A DNA stretch of 64,000 nt from Homoserinimonas sedimenticola (GTDB lineage Bacteria > Actinomycetota > Actinomycetes > Actinomycetales > Microbacteriaceae): NCBI RefSeq assembly GCF_026094475.1, contig NZ_JAPELL010000001.1:839171-903170 (forward strand), in the 5' to 3' direction. The stretch's first letter is position 1; each line of letters starts with the position of its first letter. The notes below the pieces were generated by a model, which did not search any database, had not been told where the DNA came from, and was given only the letters and a program-made list of their open reading frames with translations. The translations under genes and the position numbers were made by a program. Positions 46,336-55,830 of the stretch are shown here, in pieces.

Positions 46336-49253
46336 GCGTCGGCCCTCCCCTCGAGCCGCTCATGCGGCGTGCGCGGGTCCTCTTCCTCCTGCTGGCGGTC
46401 GACCTCGCCGCCCAGACTTCGGAGCACGTCCAGCACGAGACCGATCACGATGAGGTAGACGCCGACATCGAAGATGGTCGAGGTGATGAACTCGACGTGG
46501 CCGAAGAGTGGAAGCTCCCCCTCGATGAACGCCGAGGTGAGAGCATCCGCTCCGAAGAGCAGTGGGACGGCGGCGGAGCCGACCGCGAGCACGAGACCTG
46601 AGCCGAGGAGCCGGCCGGCGTCGATCGTCACGGCGGCGCCCAGTTCGTAGCGTCCTCCCGCCAAGTAGCGCGCGACGAGCGCCATGCCGGCTACGAGACC
46701 CGCGGCGAATCCGCCGCCGGGTGCGTTGTGACCGCTGAACAGCACGAAGAGCGACACCACCATGATCGAGTGGAAGACGAGCCTGACCGTGATCTCAAGC
46801 AGGATCGACCGGTTCTCTGGGGCCAACGTACGCCCCGCGAGGAGCCAGGCAAGGCGCTTCTCGCCCGTCTCGGCGAGAGCGCGAGAGCGGCCGATGGGAC
46901 GCGAGGGTTCCGTGATGGGGCGCTGCCGCAGGAGCCCCCGCCTGCCACGTGTGAGCCGTGGGCGCACGAGATCGTCAGTGCGGCGGTCGAGGAAGACGAG
47001 GCTCGCGACGCCGTTCGCCGCCACAATGATGACCGAGAGCTCCCCCATCGTGTCCCAGGCGCGAACGTCGACGAGGGCGACGTTGACGACGTTGACCCCG
47101 TGTCCCAGGGTGCGCGCGAGCTCTGCGAACTCGGGATAGATCGGCTCCGTCGAGCGGGCGGCGAGCGCCGTGACGGCGACGATCGACATCGTGAGCGCGA
47201 CGACGACCGCGAGTGCTGCCCTCACGGCACGGTGCCGCGGCCTCCCGTGGGCGACGCCGATGCGACGGGGAAGCCTGCGCAGTACGAGCACGAAGGCGAC
47301 GAGCGTCACCGTCTCGACGAGGAGTTGCGTGAACGCCAGATCGGGCGCCCCCTGCAGCACGAAGAGGGTCGCGAGGCCGTAACCTGTCACGCCCACGAGC
47401 ACGACGGCGGTGAAGCGCTTGTCGGCTCGGACAGCGGCGACGGCGGCGATCACCATGATGAGCCCCACGGCCGCCTGGGAGGGGAAGTCCCACAGGCGCC
47501 ACGACGTCGGCCAGGTTTCGTTGAGCACGAGCGAGGTGCCTGCCGTCGCAACGAGTACCAGGAGGATTACCCCGAGATAGAAGGGTAGCGAGCCGCGCTG
47601 CGTCGTGGAGGTGACGCGGGCCGCCGTGCGGTCGATGAAGCGCAGAACCTTCCAGTACCCGTCCGCCGCGTTGACCGTCGCGGGCACCATCGCCTGCAGG
47701 CGGGCAACGCGCTCGCGCTTCCAGAACAGGGCGGTGCCCAGCAGCAGGGTGAGGGCAGAGAGCCCGAGAGCCGGCTCGAGGCCGTGCCAGAGAGCCAGAT
47801 GATACTCGTGTCCACCAGCGGGGAACGCGACAGCGTAACCCGCCAAGACAGGATCTGCGACGGATGCCACCAGGCCGAGCCCTATCCCACCCGCGGCCAA
47901 GAGCGCGGGCGAGACGAGGGCGTCCCACCGGTCGCGATGCACCTCGGTGTCTTCCACACCCTCCTTGCGGGCGAACGCCCCCCAGAGGAAACGTGCGCTG
48001 TAGGCGACCGTGAACACCGAGCCCGTGACCACGCCGAGCAACGCGAGGATGCCGAGAGCATCGCCCTCGAGCAGCGCCGTGAAGACGGCCTCCTTGGCGA
48101 CGAATCCAAAGGTCGGCGGCAAACCCACCATGGATGCCACGGCGAGGGTCGCGACGATGGCGAGCACGGGGCGCTGCCTGCCCAAGCCGCTCAGGCGCCG
48201 CAGGTCTCGCGTGCCCGTCGAGTGGTCGATGAGACCGACGACGAGGAAGAGGGTCGCTTTGAAGAGGGCGTGGGCGAGAAGCAGGGCGAGAGCGGCAAGT
48301 GCCGCCGTGCGCGAGCCGAAGCCTGCAATGACGGTCAGGAAGCCGAGCTGGCTGACCGTGCCGTAGGCGAGCAGCAGCTTGATGTCGGTCTGCCGCAGCG
48401 AGCGCCAGCCGCCCACGAGCATCGTCACGACCCCCAGTGCGACGAGCGACTCGCTCCAACCGGGAATGTTCGCGAACCCCGGTGTGAGCGCGGCGATGAG
48501 GTAGATGCCCGCCTTGACCATGGCAGCCGCGTGCAGGTAGGCGCTCACAGGCGTGGGTGCTGCCATCGCTGCCGGCAGCCAGAAATGGAAGGGGACGAGT
48601 GCCGACTTGGACACAGCGCCCACGAGGATGAGGAACACTGCCGTCATCACCGCGCCGCCCTCGGGAGGCGATGCGACGATCTCGCTCAGGCTTGTCGACT
48701 CGGCAGCTGCCGCGAGGACGATGAGCCCCACGAACATCGTGAGCCCACCGCCCGTCGTGACGAGCAGGGCCTGCAGGGCCGCCCCGCGGCTCGCCTTCCG
48801 ATCCGTGTAGTGGGCGATCAACAGGTAGGAGAAGACGGTCGTCGCCTCCCAGAACATGAAGAGCAGGAAGATGTCATCACTGACCACGAGCCCGTACATG
48901 GTTCCGCTGAAGGCGATGAAGAAGCCAGCGAAGCGCCCGAGTCCGGGTTCATCTGGGGCGAAGTAGCGCTCGCAGTAGACGAGCACGAGGGCTCCCACGC
49001 CTAGCACGACGATCGTCATCACCCAGGAGAGCGTGTCGAGGCGGAAAGAAAGCGCGAGTTCGAGGTGCTGCACCCAGATGAGCGACTCGCGAACGATCTC
49101 CCCCTCGAAAACTCGAGGAGCCGCAGACACGGAGACGGCCAGCGCGCCGAGGGGCACGAGCGCGAGCAGCCAGAAGACGCGCGGCCCCAATACTCGGGCG
49201 AGCACGGGAGCAAGCAGCGCCGCGAGCGCAAAGAAGGCCAGTGATATCAGCAC
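46332..49253 (-). CDS. mnhA: Na+/H+ antiporter fused subunits A and B
   Basis: A 973-aa protein with about twenty-one hydrophobic segments. The N-terminal two-thirds are NuoL-like: FHFWLPAAMAAPTPVSAYLHAAAMVKAGIYL with the conserved Lys/His path and FLLFMFWEATTVFSYLLIA. The last 150 or so residues are MrpB-like (NAPGGGFAAGLVAGMALVARYLAGG). It opens the mrp operon (A/B, C, D, E, F, G). A leader of about 100 bases separates it from otsB. Confidence 0.94.
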   Translation of the reverse strand: MLISLAFFALAALLAPVLARVLGPRVFWLLALVPLGALAVSVSAAPRVFEGEIVRESLIWVQHLELALSFRLDTLSWVMTIVVLGVGALVLVYCERYFAPDEPGLGRFAGFFIAFSGTMYGLVVSDDIFLLFMFWEATTVFSYLLIAHYTDRKASRGAALQALLVTTGGGLTMFVGLIVLAAAAESTSLSEIVASPPEGGAVMTAVFLILVGAVSKSALVPFHFWLPAAMAAPTPVSAYLHAAAMVKAGIYLIAALTPGFANIPGWSESLVALGVVTMLVGGWRSLRQTDIKLLLAYGTVSQLGFLTVIAGFGSRTAALAALALLLAHALFKATLFLVVGLIDHSTGTRDLRRLSGLGRQRPVLAIVATLAVASMVGLPPTFGFVAKEAVFTALLEGDALGILALLGVVTGSVFTVAYSARFLWGAFARKEGVEDTEVHRDRWDALVSPALLAAGGIGLGLVASVADPVLAGYAVAFPAGGHEYHLALWHGLEPALGLSALTLLLGTALFWKRERVARLQAMVPATVNAADGYWKVLRFIDRTAARVTSTTQRGSLPFYLGVILLVLVATAGTSLVLNETWPTSWRLWDFPSQAAVGLIMVIAAVAAVRADKRFTAVVLVGVTGYGLATLFVLQGAPDLAFTQLLVETVTLVAFVLVLRRLPRRIGVAHGRPRHRAVRAALAVVVALTMSIVAVTALAARSTEPIYPEFAELARTLGHGVNVVNVALVDVRAWDTMGELSVIIVAANGVASLVFLDRRTDDLVRPRLTRGRRGLLRQRPITEPSRPIGRSRALAETGEKRLAWLLAGRTLAPENRSILLEITVRLVFHSIMVVSLFVLFSGHNAPGGGFAAGLVAGMALVARYLAGGRYELGAAVTIDAGRLLGSGLVLAVGSAAVPLLFGADALTSAFIEGELPLFGHVEFITSTIFDVGVYLIVIGLVLDVLRSLGGEVDRQQEEEDPRTPHERLEGRADA

Positions 49254-49356
49254 GTGACCTCCGTCTCTCAGGGCGGGCGGCGCGCGTACGCAAGGAACGT
49301 GGCGAGCGGCGAAAGTGCATCCATCCTACAGACGTGGATGCCGTGAGGATTCCGAA

Positions 49357-50139
49357 TCAGGAATATTGGGTCGCGCGCTCCTCCGCGAGAAGGGCCAGGA
49401 CTCGGGCCACGCCGGACGGGTCCTCGACGCGGAACTCGGCGGAGGTGTCACCGCCGCCGCACTTGAGCGACAGGTCGCCATCGCCGAGTGCGCGGAAACC
49501 GTCCTCGTCCGTCACGTCGTCGCCCGCGAACAGCACGGCCGTCGCGCGGGAGAACTCGCGCAGCATCCGCACGGCGTCGCCCTTCGTCGTCGAGCGCACC
49601 GAGAACTCGAGCACGTTGCTGCCGTGGCGTTCCGTCGTGTCGGGAAGCTCGGCGACCACGCGCTCGTGGGCGCTCGCGTTGGCGGAGGCCGCGACATCCG
49701 CCGCCACCCCGCGGCTGTGCAGTGCGAAGCCAGCGGGCTTGACCTCGACCCAGGTGCCCGGATGCTCGGCCGCGACTCCCTCGAGAATCTCCCGCAGGCG
49801 CAGCACGCCAGCCCTCTCCTGCTCGGTCAGCTCGACGCCCGGCTCTGCGTCGAGCCTGGTCTCGACGCCGTGGGACCCACTCAGCAGGGCGGATGCCGGC
49901 GGCGCAGCCACCTCAAGGAGGCTCGCCATCGCGCGCCCCGAGATGAAGGCGACACGCGTCTCCGGCAGCGCCGCGAGCCGCTCGACGGCGTCCCTCGCCT
50001 CGGGGAGGGCGCGAGCATCCTCGGGCCGGTCGACGAGCGGGGCGAGGGTGCCGTCGAAATCGAGAGCGACCAGCAGCCGCTCGCTGCGCGCCAGCTGGCG
50101 AATGGCGGAAGCGAGTCCGGACGAAATGTCGCCGCTCAC
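49357..50139 (-). CDS. otsB: Trehalose-6-phosphate phosphatase
   Basis: A 260-aa HAD-family enzyme. The nucleophile motif is LDFDGTLAPL (Asp27, Asp29), the SGR/ISGRAMAS motif follows, and GDDVTDEDGF is the final metal site. It removes phosphate from trehalose-6-phosphate. The GTG at 50139 overlaps the otsA stop (GTGA), and the longer ATG frame lies inside otsA and is rejected. Confidence 0.93.
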   Translation of the reverse strand: MSGDISSGLASAIRQLARSERLLVALDFDGTLAPLVDRPEDARALPEARDAVERLAALPETRVAFISGRAMASLLEVAAPPASALLSGSHGVETRLDAEPGVELTEQERAGVLRLREILEGVAAEHPGTWVEVKPAGFALHSRGVAADVAASANASAHERVVAELPDTTERHGSNVLEFSVRSTTKGDAVRMLREFSRATAVLFAGDDVTDEDGFRALGDGDLSLKCGGGDTSAEFRVEDPSGVARVLALLAEERATQYS

Positions 50140-51608
50140 GACCCGCCCTTGCGTCCGTTCGCCATGAGCACCTCGAGGAAGTCGGAAGACCACTTCGAGA
50201 CATCGTGATCGAAGACCCGCTTGCGCATCGACCGCATTCGGGTTCTACGCTCCGCCCGCGGCATCTGGATGGCGCGAAGAATCGTCTGCTTGAGGCCGTC
50301 GATGTCGTGCGGGTTGATGAGCAGGGCCCGCTTGAGCTCGTCGGAGGCGCCCGCGAACTCGCTCAGCACCAGCACGCCGTCGTCATCGATCCGCGTCGCC
50401 GCATACTCCTTCGCGACAAGGTTCATACCGTCGCGTAGTGCGGTGACGAGCATGACGTCGGCCGCCAGATAGAGGGCGATCATCTCCTCGCGCGGGTAGC
50501 TCGTGTGGTGGTAGCTGATGGGAGCGTGGCCGATGTGGCCGTAGTCGCCGTTGATGCGACCGACCATGAGCTCGATCTCGTCGCGCAGCTGGCGATAGGC
50601 CTCGACGCGCTCTCGGCTGGGGCTCGCGACCTGCACGAGCGTGACATCCTCCACCTCGACGCGACCGTCGGCGATGAGCTCACCGAAGGCCTTCAGCCTG
50701 TGGCCGATGCCCTTCGTGTAGTCGAGGCGGTCGACACCCAGGATGACCTTCTTGGGGTTGCCGAGCTCCTCGCGGATCTCCTTCGCCCGGGCCTGGATGT
50801 CGGGGCGGCGGGCGAGCTCCTCAAAACCGAGCGCGTCGATCGAGATGGGGAACTGCCGCGCGATGACCGTGCGGAAGGGCTTGCCGCCCGCGATGGGACC
50901 GTGCGCCCGCACTCCGGGAGACTCGTCGACGAGGGGGACGTCGATCGTCGAACCCCGTGTGGGGAAGCCCTTGAGCCGGCGCACGGCGCGCGAGAAGTTG
51001 TTGGCGTCGGCGAGCCGCTGGAAGCCGATGACATCGGCACCGAGAAGCCCCTCGATGATCTGCGTGCGCCACGGCAGCTGCGAATAGATCCCGTACGGCG
51101 GGAAGGGGATGTGGTTGAAGAAGCCGATCGTGAGGTCGGGGCGCGTCTCGCGCAGCATCTTGGGCACGAGCTGCAGTTGGTAGTCCTGCACCCACACCGT
51201 CGCGCCCTGCTCGCTGGTCGCGGCCGCGGCATCCGCGAATCGCCGATTGACGCGCACGTAGGCGTCCCACCACTCGCGGTGATACTGCGGATGCGCGATC
51301 ACGTCGTGGTACAGCGGCCAGAGCGTGTCGTTGGAGAAGCCCTCGTAGTAGAGGCGCACGTCCTCGCGTGACAGGGGCACGGGGACGATGCTGATGCCGT
51401 CGCTCTCGAAGGGCTCGATGTCGAGATCGGGCTGGCCCGCCCAACCGACCCACGCCCCATCCATGCGCTGCATGACGGGCTCAAGCGCCGTGACGAGGCC
51501 ACCCGGGGAGTGCTGCCAGCGGGCCGAACCGTCAGGCTCGATGACCCGATCGACGGGAAGCCGGTTCGAGACGACGACAAAGGTATGGCGTTCGGCTGGG
51601 GCAGTCAT
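50136..51608 (-). CDS. otsA: Trehalose-6-phosphate synthase (GT20)
   Basis: A 490-aa glycosyltransferase family 20 enzyme. VSNRLPVDR, WVGWAGQPDLD, VWVQDYQLQLVP, GFFNHIPFPP and DGMNLVAKEYAA are the OtsA signatures. It joins UDP- or GDP-glucose to glucose-6-phosphate, and otsB follows for dephosphorylation. The ATG at 51608 is chosen (MTAPAERHTF). The open frame above it is leader and has low coding character. Confidence 0.95.
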   Translation of the reverse strand: MTAPAERHTFVVVSNRLPVDRVIEPDGSARWQHSPGGLVTALEPVMQRMDGAWVGWAGQPDLDIEPFESDGISIVPVPLSREDVRLYYEGFSNDTLWPLYHDVIAHPQYHREWWDAYVRVNRRFADAAAATSEQGATVWVQDYQLQLVPKMLRETRPDLTIGFFNHIPFPPYGIYSQLPWRTQIIEGLLGADVIGFQRLADANNFSRAVRRLKGFPTRGSTIDVPLVDESPGVRAHGPIAGGKPFRTVIARQFPISIDALGFEELARRPDIQARAKEIREELGNPKKVILGVDRLDYTKGIGHRLKAFGELIADGRVEVEDVTLVQVASPSRERVEAYRQLRDEIELMVGRINGDYGHIGHAPISYHHTSYPREEMIALYLAADVMLVTALRDGMNLVAKEYAATRIDDDGVLVLSEFAGASDELKRALLINPHDIDGLKQTILRAIQMPRAERRTRMRSMRKRVFDHDVSKWSSDFLEVLMANGRKGGS

Positions 51609-51758
51609 TAAGGCGTGCTCCGTGTCTGTGACTTGTGTTCCTCGCTCTGGAGGATGAGGACGTGTCCTCCCTGTCAGGGTACCCCCATTGCTGGTCACGG
51701 GCTGGGCACTCGGGAGCACCGGGGGTAGCGTGGTCGGCGACCAGAGATGGGAGACCCA

Positions 51759-51947
51759 ATGCGCAAGTTCCTCTTCAGCGGCAGCGTCATCTCCGCCCTC
51801 TTCGGCGGCGTGAGCGTCATCAAGCACACGAAAGACGGCCCATACGACTGGCGGCTCATCCTCATCTGGGTGCACTGGCTGGCGGCCGTCGGGATCGCCG
51901 TCGGCACCGTGATCCAGAATGAGAAGTCACGCGAACTGGAGCATTGA
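51759..51947 (+). CDS. Small membrane protein, unknown
   Basis: A 62-aa protein (MRKFLFSGSVIS) with two hydrophobic stretches and the conserved-looking YDWRLILIWVHWLAAVGIAVG. The ATG at 51759 has GGGAG seven bases upstream. Its stop lies three bases before the next gene's ATG, so the two are a pair. The family is not recognised. Confidence 0.65.
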   Translation: MRKFLFSGSVISALFGGVSVIKHTKDGPYDWRLILIWVHWLAAVGIAVGTVIQNEKSRELEH

Positions 51948-51949
51948 GC

Positions 51950-52309
51950 ATGGACCGATGGAACGTGGGCCACTACGCGGCGGGGCTGGCACAGCTTTTC
52001 ATCGCCTTCGTGGCCTTCAGCGTCTTCGCGCTCCTCGTATTCCTGCTCGTGCGCTTCCTGCTCGTCGCCACGAAGGCGGCCCAGATCTATGTGAACCGCC
52101 ACGAGCCGCACGGCGGGCAGCCCACGAACGGCTACGGGGCGCCCACCCCCGGCCCGGCACCGGATGTCACGTCGGAACCGGCCCCTAAAGCCCCCGAGTC
52201 CGACTCTCCCCCGAGTTCCTCCGGCTCCGCCGACGCCTCGAAGCCGTCAACGGCCCCCGTCGCGAAGCCTCCGGCCAAGCCGCGCACGCCCAAGAAGTCG
52301 GCGGAGTGA
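51950..52309 (+). CDS. Membrane-anchored low-complexity protein
   Basis: A 119-aa protein (MDRWNVGHYAAG) with one long membrane helix (LFIAFVAFSVFALLVFLLVRFLLVAT) followed by a Pro/Ser/Ala-rich tail ending PKKSAE. Its stop overlaps the GTG of the aldo/keto reductase. Function unknown. Confidence 0.65.
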   Translation: MDRWNVGHYAAGLAQLFIAFVAFSVFALLVFLLVRFLLVATKAAQIYVNRHEPHGGQPTNGYGAPTPGPAPDVTSEPAPKAPESDSPPSSSGSADASKPSTAPVAKPPAKPRTPKKSAE

Positions 52310-53304
52310 GCCAGCAGAGCACCGAGGCCGCGCTGCGCCTCGACCCCGTCGGCTATGGGGCGATGTCGCTCGGGGGTGCGTACGGACCGATCGACGAAGC
52401 ATCCGCCCAACACCTTCTCGCCGCCGTGCTCGACGCGGGTGTCTCGCACATCGACACCGCCAACATCTACGGTGACGGCTCGAGCGAGGAGATCATCGGC
52501 CGCTTCCTCCGCGGGCGCGACCGCGAGCAGGTCTTCCTGGCATCCAAGACCGGGCTCTCGATGGGGGCAGGTGTCGGCAGTCGCACCATCAGCGGTCGCA
52601 GGGAGACCATCCTCGCCAACATCGACGACTCCCTGCGTCGTCTCGGCACCGACCACCTCGATCTCTACTACCAGCACAGGGTCGACCCCGAGGTGCCCAT
52701 CGAGGACACGGTGGGCGCCTTCGCCGAACTCGTGCAGGCGGGCAAAGTTCGCCATATCGGCCTTTCCGAGGCGACCGGTGAGGAACTGCGGCGGGCGCAC
52801 GCCGTGCACCCCATCGCCGCCGTGCAGTCCGAGTGGAGCATCGTCAGTCGCGACATCGAGGTGCACGTCGTGCCGACCGCGGTCGAACTCGGCATCGCGG
52901 TCGTGCCCTACTCCTCCGTCTCACGCGGCCTCCTGACCGATTCCTTTGATGCGGATGCCGCGGCGCACGACATGCGCAAGGCATTCCCGCGCTTCCACCC
53001 CGAGAACCTGCCCGCCAACATCGCCCTCGCGCGGGAGGTCCGGTCGGTCGCGCGACGCCTTGGCCGCGCGACGGAGGAGGTGGCGATCGCGTGGCTTCTT
53101 GCCAAGGGGCGCTCCTTTGGCGCGACCGTCTCGGTCATTCCCGGCACCAGGAGCCCCGAGCATCTCGCCAGTAACCTCAGGGCAGCGACGCTCGAGCTCG
53201 GCCCCGATGACCTTGCAACGCTCGACTCGATCTCCGCGCGCGTGCGGGGTGCCCGGAGCGGTTCGCCCCAGTGGGTCTCGGGCGGGCGCGAAGGGCTTCT
53301 CTGA
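52306..53304 (+). CDS. Aldo/keto reductase
   Basis: A 332-aa (beta/alpha)8 NADPH oxidoreductase. DTANIYGDG carries the catalytic Tyr, ASKTGL the Lys, YYQHRVDP the His and IPGTRSPEHL the cofactor site. It reduces unknown aldehydes or ketones. The GTG at 52306 overlaps the preceding stop (GTGA), so it is part of the three-gene unit from 51759. Confidence 0.92.
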   Translation: MSQQSTEAALRLDPVGYGAMSLGGAYGPIDEASAQHLLAAVLDAGVSHIDTANIYGDGSSEEIIGRFLRGRDREQVFLASKTGLSMGAGVGSRTISGRRETILANIDDSLRRLGTDHLDLYYQHRVDPEVPIEDTVGAFAELVQAGKVRHIGLSEATGEELRRAHAVHPIAAVQSEWSIVSRDIEVHVVPTAVELGIAVVPYSSVSRGLLTDSFDADAAAHDMRKAFPRFHPENLPANIALAREVRSVARRLGRATEEVAIAWLLAKGRSFGATVSVIPGTRSPEHLASNLRAATLELGPDDLATLDSISARVRGARSGSPQWVSGGREGLL

Positions 53305-53442
53305 GCCGGAATGGCACCGAGCCGGCAGAGAAACGCAGCCGGGAATGTCACACAGCGCAACACCGTTAATCCCTTTCAGGCTATGGGGTGAGACTGGGGA
53401 GGAACCACGGCACCGCCACCGACTTCAGCAAGGGACGTCAGG

Positions 53443-54039
53443 ATGACTCAGTACTCGGCAAGCAGGACCCACTCGGTCGGCGCCCACGCCGTCTCGCGTA
53501 TCACCGGTGCCCGGCACGGCGAGGTGGGTGAGCTTGCGGCATCCGATGGTCTGAGCGCGGAGGAGTTCAAGGCAGTCTTCCGCAACCACCCCGCTGGCGT
53601 CGCCGTCATCACGGCGGATGCGGGCGAGGGTCCTGTCGGCCTCACCGCGACATCCGTCTTCTCGGTCAGTGCCGAGCCGCCACTGCTGGTGTTCTCGGTC
53701 TCGTCACAGTCGTCAGCGACGCCCACCATCCTGCGAGCCGACACCCTCGTGGTGCATCTGCTCGGTGTCGACCAGCTCGATCTCGCGCGTCTGTGCTCCA
53801 CGAGCGGAATCGACCGTTTCGCTGATCGCTCGCGCTGGGATCGCCTCATCACGGGCGAGCCCTACTACCTCGGCACCGACAGCTGGATCCGCGGTCGCGT
53901 CGTGCAGCACATGGAGGCGGGCAATTCGACCGTCATCGCTGTGCACGCCCTGCAGTCTCACCGGGCCGAGGAGCCATCAGCGCCACTCGTGTACCACAAC
54001 CGCACGTGGCACGGCCTCGGGGATCACTCCACCGTCTGA
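53443..54039 (+). CDS. Flavin reductase family protein
   Basis: A 198-aa protein of the flavin reductase fold. FRNHPAGVAVITADAGEGPVGLTATSVFSVSAEPPLLVFSV is the FMN-binding signature of the HpaC/flavin-reductase-like group. The last part (YHNRTWHGL) is typical. It supplies reduced flavin to a monooxygenase, but none lies nearby. The N-terminal 30 residues are polar and not part of the fold. Confidence 0.9.
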   Translation: MTQYSASRTHSVGAHAVSRITGARHGEVGELAASDGLSAEEFKAVFRNHPAGVAVITADAGEGPVGLTATSVFSVSAEPPLLVFSVSSQSSATPTILRADTLVVHLLGVDQLDLARLCSTSGIDRFADRSRWDRLITGEPYYLGTDSWIRGRVVQHMEAGNSTVIAVHALQSHRAEEPSAPLVYHNRTWHGLGDHSTV

Positions 54040-54085
54040 GCACGGCGGGCGCCTCTTTGAAAGTCGTCCCGCTAGCATCTGGACC

Positions 54086-54988
54086 GTGGACTTCTCATTC
54101 GACTTCACCCCAGAGCTCCTCGTCGCGTTCCTGACGCTCTTCGTACTGGAGATCGTGCTGGGGGTCGACAACGTCATCTTCATCTCGATCCTCGCGAGCA
54201 AGCTGCCCGTGGAGCAGCAGGCGAAGGCTCGCAACCTGGGCCTCACCCTCGCGATGGTGACCCGCATCGGCCTTCTCTTCGCCGCCGGCTGGATCATCTC
54301 GCTCACCGCCACTCTCTTCGAGGTCTTCGGCAACGAGATCTCGGGGCGCGACCTCGTGCTGATCCTCGGCGGGCTCTTCCTCGTCTACAAGGCGGTCACC
54401 GAGATCCACGAGAAGCTTGAGGGCAAGGAGTCGCACGGTGCGGGCCGCGTGAAGACCGTGACCTTCGGGGCTGTGCTCGCGCAGATCCTCCTACTCGACA
54501 TCGTCTTCTCCTTCGACTCCGTCATCACGGCTGTCGGCATGGTCGACAACATGGTCGTGATCATCGCCGCGGTCGTGCTCTCCTTCGGCCTCATGCTCTT
54601 CGCGGCCAAGTACATCTTCGGCTTCGTCAACCGCCACCCCACCGTCAAGATGCTCGCGCTCGCGTTCCTCATCCTCATCGGCGCGTTCCTCATCGCCGAC
54701 GGCCTCGACGTGCACATCGACAAGGCGCTCATCTACGGCCCCATGGCATTCGCGGTCGGTGTCGAGGTGCTCAATCTGCTCTACCGTCGCCGCCAGGCGA
54801 AGCTCGCAGGCGAGGAGACCGAGCCGGTGCACCTGCGGCACAGCTACTCGAAGGCGGACCCGACGGATGCTGTTGCCGCAGCATCCACTCGGTCACCCGA
54901 TGCCGGTGCAGTCGGTCTCTCCCGCAAGCCGATCACGGTGCATGGGACACTCAGAGACACGACGAAGGACATTGGCGGCGCCGGTTAG
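54086..54988 (+). CDS. TerC family membrane protein, second copy
   Basis: A 300-aa TerC protein (start GTG 54086, VDFSFDFTPELLVAF) with about seven hydrophobic segments and the acidic signatures LGVDNVIFISILA and IVFSFDSVITAVGM. It is more distant from the riboswitch-controlled TerC at 16898 and has no aptamer. No ribosome site is seen. TAGCAT lies seven bases before the GTG, compatible with a leaderless mRNA. The longer frame back to 53618 overlaps the flavin reductase and is rejected. Confidence 0.88.
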   Translation: MDFSFDFTPELLVAFLTLFVLEIVLGVDNVIFISILASKLPVEQQAKARNLGLTLAMVTRIGLLFAAGWIISLTATLFEVFGNEISGRDLVLILGGLFLVYKAVTEIHEKLEGKESHGAGRVKTVTFGAVLAQILLLDIVFSFDSVITAVGMVDNMVVIIAAVVLSFGLMLFAAKYIFGFVNRHPTVKMLALAFLILIGAFLIADGLDVHIDKALIYGPMAFAVGVEVLNLLYRRRQAKLAGEETEPVHLRHSYSKADPTDAVAAASTRSPDAGAVGLSRKPITVHGTLRDTTKDIGGAG

Positions 54989-55047
54989 TTCGCGGAGGCT
55001 GCCTGGCTCTCGATGGCCTTTCATTTGCGGATTCGATTGAGGGGAGG

Positions 55048-55830
55048 ATGCTCGTGAACGCACTGGCGAGAGCGCAACGAACCCAGCCCGGCTCTGTTGT
55101 GCGCTGGGATCGCATCGAGCGCGAGGCGTTCGCCGCGCATCCGCACGTTCTTGATGGCGAGCCACAGAGGAAGCGGACGCGCACTCTGCCTTGGTGGCAT
55201 TGGGTGTACGTAGTCCCGATCTCGGTGATCGCGGCCGTCGTGCTCGGCTCGCCGATCTGGGGGTACGTTGCGATTGCGGCTGACGGGTCTCGCTTTGCCA
55301 CTGCGGCACCCGACTCCGACCCCGCTGCGACCATACCCGTGGCCGGAAGCATGTTCCTGGCAACCTTCCTTTCCCTTGCGATCCTGGCGATCGCTTGGCT
55401 CGTTGGAGGACGCCGTTTCGATGGCTTCACCTTCGGGTATTCGCTGGTCGCGCTCGTACTCGCCCTCATGGCATCGTTGTCGATCTCCGCGCGGGGACGC
55501 GCTGCCGAAGTCGCGTCGTGGGAGTTCTGGGTCATCCCTCCGATCGCGTCGGCCGCCCTTGGCGCCCTGCTTGCCCTCGTGATGTTCGTGCTGAGATTGC
55601 GGCACCAGGCGAGCGACTCACTGTCGTTCAAGGCCGCCAACCTCCTCGCCGACCGGAGGGATCGACTCGCCAGCATCAGCGCCGATGAGACGGCGCGGAT
55701 ACGCTCCGACCTCGAGGCGGCGATCGCCGACTTGGAGCAGCGCGGTGTCATCACCCCTGCAACGGCAGCGCGGGCCCGTGAGATCGAGCTAGGCGGGCTC
55801 GGATTACGGATGCCGCGCAAGGCCCGCTAG
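55048..55830 (+). CDS. Membrane protein, unknown
   Basis: A 260-aa protein. A soluble N-terminus of about 45 residues is followed by four hydrophobic segments (about 48-190) and a charged C-terminal coiled coil (AANLLADRRDRLASISADET). I do not recognise a family. GGGAGGATG supplies a ribosome site, though the spacing is short. It overlaps the convergent DedA gene by four bases. Confidence 0.6.
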   Translation: MLVNALARAQRTQPGSVVRWDRIEREAFAAHPHVLDGEPQRKRTRTLPWWHWVYVVPISVIAAVVLGSPIWGYVAIAADGSRFATAAPDSDPAATIPVAGSMFLATFLSLAILAIAWLVGGRRFDGFTFGYSLVALVLALMASLSISARGRAAEVASWEFWVIPPIASAALGALLALVMFVLRLRHQASDSLSFKAANLLADRRDRLASISADETARIRSDLEAAIADLEQRGVITPATAARAREIELGGLGLRMPRKAR

